From assembly GCA_002708905.1 (NCBI GenBank), contig PAPM01000030.1:1-64000 (forward strand): a DNA stretch of 64,000 bases, in the 5' to 3' direction. Shown piece by piece: positions 62,705 through 64,000 of the stretch (positions are counted from its first letter, which is position 1; each line of letters opens with the position of its first letter). Under the pieces are notes generated by a model. It did no database searches. It saw nothing but the letters and a program-made list of their open reading frames with translations, and was not told where the DNA came from. This DNA comes from Pseudomonadales bacterium (lineage in GTDB: Bacteria; Pseudomonadota; Gammaproteobacteria; Pseudomonadales; Ketobacteraceae). Made by a program: the position numbers and the translations under genes.

Positions 62705-63280
62705 ATGGCATTCAAACTGGAAAGTTTTATCAACGATTGCAAATCCGCCCTCAAGGAAGAAAAGCCACCGGAAATTGTGAGGCAGTTGCTCCTTAATGCC
62801 ATTGCAACACCGGAGTCGGTTTTTGAAGAACTGGGAACACCCGAACGCTCAGCCGTGGAGAAACTCTATGTCTCGGATTCGCTGACTATTATCAACGTGG
62901 TATGGGCGCCAAAAATGACGTTGCTGCCTCACAACCATCGTATGTGGGCAGTTATCGGCGTCTACAGCGGGCGGGAAGACAACATCTTTTGGCGGCGCCT
63001 GGATTCTGAAAGCGACAATTCTGAAGAGGGCCGGATTGAAGCAGCCGGAGCAAAATCCATTGGCGCCGGAGAAGCCATAGCGCTGGGCAAAAACATCATC
63101 CACTCCGTGACCAATCCGACTACGGCCTTTACCAGCGCGATTCACGTCTACGGTGGTGACTTTTTTACGATGGAACGCAGTGAATGGGATCCTCTGTCTC
63201 TGACTGAGCAAGCCTATGATATTGAGAAGAACATGAAATATTTTGAAGAGCAGAACGCTTTGTTGGCAATGCCCAAATAA
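62705..63280 (+). CDS. Cupin, cysteine-dioxygenase-like
   Basis: This protein has 191 residues from ATG 62705 (AGGAA before it; the longer frame from 62603 overlaps the previous gene). The cupin metal site is visible as LLPHNHRMWAVIGVYSGRED (His-x-His) and a later NIIHSVTNPTTAFTSAIHVY (His). The layout resembles cysteine dioxygenase and related thiol dioxygenases. Given the neighbouring sulfur genes this is attractive but unproven. It follows the regulator by 58 bases and may be co-transcribed. Confidence 0.8.
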   Translation: MAFKLESFINDCKSALKEEKPPEIVRQLLLNAIATPESVFEELGTPERSAVEKLYVSDSLTIINVVWAPKMTLLPHNHRMWAVIGVYSGREDNIFWRRLDSESDNSEEGRIEAAGAKSIGAGEAIALGKNIIHSVTNPTTAFTSAIHVYGGDFFTMERSEWDPLSLTEQAYDIEKNMKYFEEQNALLAMPK

Positions 63281-63286
63281 ACTGCC

Positions 63287-63763
63287 ATGACATTTACACC
63301 TCAAATCAGAATTCCTGCCACCTATATGCGTGGCGGCACCAGCAGGTGCGTGATTCTGTCCGCAAGCTCGCGTGCCGGAGAACGGCGTATTTGTGGTGCG
63401 TATGTGTGGTGCGTATCTGGCAGGCCAATATCAGCTCGCCCATGTCCCCATCAGTGACGGACAGGTACAGGAAACCGGCGACTTTGAAGGGGACGGTGTC
63501 ACCTTCAAGGCCTTCCTGATCAGTGCAGGTATTCCCACCGTATTTGTTAACGCCTACGAAATTGGCTACACCCAAGATTGCCTTTGTTGCACTGCCGCAG
63601 CCATTCCCGGCACCTTGGTGAATCTGGCAGCCGGGGGCGGTGCACGGGAATCAGTTTGCTTTGGTCATCCTTCGGGTACCTTACGTGTAGGTGCTCAGGC
63701 TCGGCACGCATTCTGATGCAAGGTGATGTGTTAATTCCAGGGGAGTTCATTGAGCCGGAATAA
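63287..63763 (+). pseudogene. Decayed prpF-like gene (AcnD-accessory/isomerase family)
   Basis: Fragments of a PrpF protein appear in order but in different frames: IPATYMRGGTSRCVI (from ATG 63287), then AHVPISDGQVQETGDFEGDG and ISAGIPTVFVNAYEIGYT, then AAAIPGTLVNLAAGGG and FGHPSGTLRVGAQA, and finally SARILMQGDVLIPGEFIEPE ending at TAA 63761-63763. At least two frame changes and large internal deletions leave about 480 of the roughly 1150 bases expected. PrpF works with AcnD in the methylcitrate cycle; no prp genes are in the window. Confidence 0.8.
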
Positions 63764-63778
63764 GGCAATACAACAACT

Positions 63779-63937
63779 GTGTCCGATATCACCTGCGACC
63801 ACGAACATGAAGTGCCGCAATTGTTGATTTGTCGCCAGTGCCAGAAAGTGAAAAGATGTAAACTGGGCTATGCTGGAACGACATCTCATTCCAACACAGT
63901 CATCATTACATCAGCTCGCCCACTTATCCCGCAATGA
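63779..63937 (+). pseudogene. Fur/Zur-family regulator fragment
   Basis: The frame from GTG 63779 encodes CDHEHEVPQLLICRQCQK, close to the metal-binding segment of Fur/Zur regulators (H-x-PQ-LIC-x-x-C). The sequence then loses similarity and ends at TGA 63935-63937. There is no HTH upstream. It directly follows the prpF remnant, so the region is decaying. Confidence 0.55.
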
Positions 63938-64000
63938 CTTCGGCCCGATATCTTCGACGGTGTAGCCGTCCGGGTGGGTTTCATATTGCTGGAACGTCAT
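63911..64000 (-). CDS. C-terminal end of an unidentified protein (partial)
   Basis: The minus-strand frame enters at the window edge and ends at TGA (63911-63913). It encodes TFQQYETHPDGYTVEDIGPK and then SLRDKWAS. The codon pattern looks real. Base 64000 coincides with a possible ATG, but the gene probably continues beyond the window. The family is not recognisable from 29 residues. Confidence 0.5.
   Translation of the reverse strand: MTFQQYETHPDGYTVEDIGPKSLRDKWAS

Overview
The window reads as a chromosome segment of a moderately GC-rich, probably marine, gammaproteobacterium of the Pseudomonadales/Oceanospirillales type. The evidence is the gene order ygfB-pepP-ubiH-ubiI facing a TIGR02449-type gene, zapA, 6S RNA and ygfA, together with ilvA divergent from rpiA, a Pseudomonas-like second EF-G, and a YbiT-type ABC-F protein. 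The species cannot be fixed from this sequence alone.

Layout. 1-3.6 kb: end of a DASS/SLC13 transporter, a small outer-membrane barrel, a nitroreductase, a short-chain dehydrogenase and an orphan nuclease-like protein, followed by a 41-bp tandem repeat. 3.9-11.5 kb: a probable defence island, made of a HIT hydrolase coupled to a DUF3883/PD-(D/E)XK protein, then a two-gene unit of an AlbA_2 (Schlafen-type) protein and a 1440-residue STAND/NACHT-like ATPase with a C-terminal PD-(D/E)XK motif. 12.7-19.2 kb: an AT-rich five-gene cassette. It has two secreted proteins sharing a four-cysteine repeat, a MotA/TolQ/ExbB-like channel, a zinc-ribbon membrane protein, and a MotB/ExbD-like membrane anchor whose periplasmic part is a fibrinogen-like (GGGWT) domain. 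19.3-25 kb: a DUF922 protease, an ankyrin lipoprotein, a decayed HTH gene, and an aldo/keto reductase divergent from an AraC regulator. The stretch 5.7-25 kb carries five copies of a short TGTCCGCT...GGCCGAAAG repeat, each just past the end of a gene or operon. A 130-bp fragment of the glycosyltransferase gene at 27.4 kb lies at 11.9 kb, so direct repeats bracket 15.5 kb of accessory DNA.

25-64 kb is mostly housekeeping: a BLUF protein, ybiT, a glycosyltransferase, a Tat-exported amidohydrolase, EF-G, mltA, a broken parDE locus, the glycine cleavage genes gcvT-gcvH-gcvPA-gcvPB (split P protein), a DJ-1/PfpI protein, an iron ABC transporter behind a Fur-like box, two tandem histidine kinases with degenerate ATPase domains, ubiquinone hydroxylases with pepP, the zapA/6S/ygfA block, ilvA, rpiA, a VOC/PNPOx-like pair with a LysR regulator, a cysteine synthase-glutaredoxin fusion with a PLP decarboxylase, a DsrE protein, a wHTH-TPR regulator and a cupin. 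The right end holds decayed prpF and Fur/Zur remnants.

The two candidates most worth following up are the channel/fibrinogen cassette (12678-19178) and the AlbA_2-STAND-nuclease pair (5886-11546). Functions are read by eye from motifs; no database search was run.
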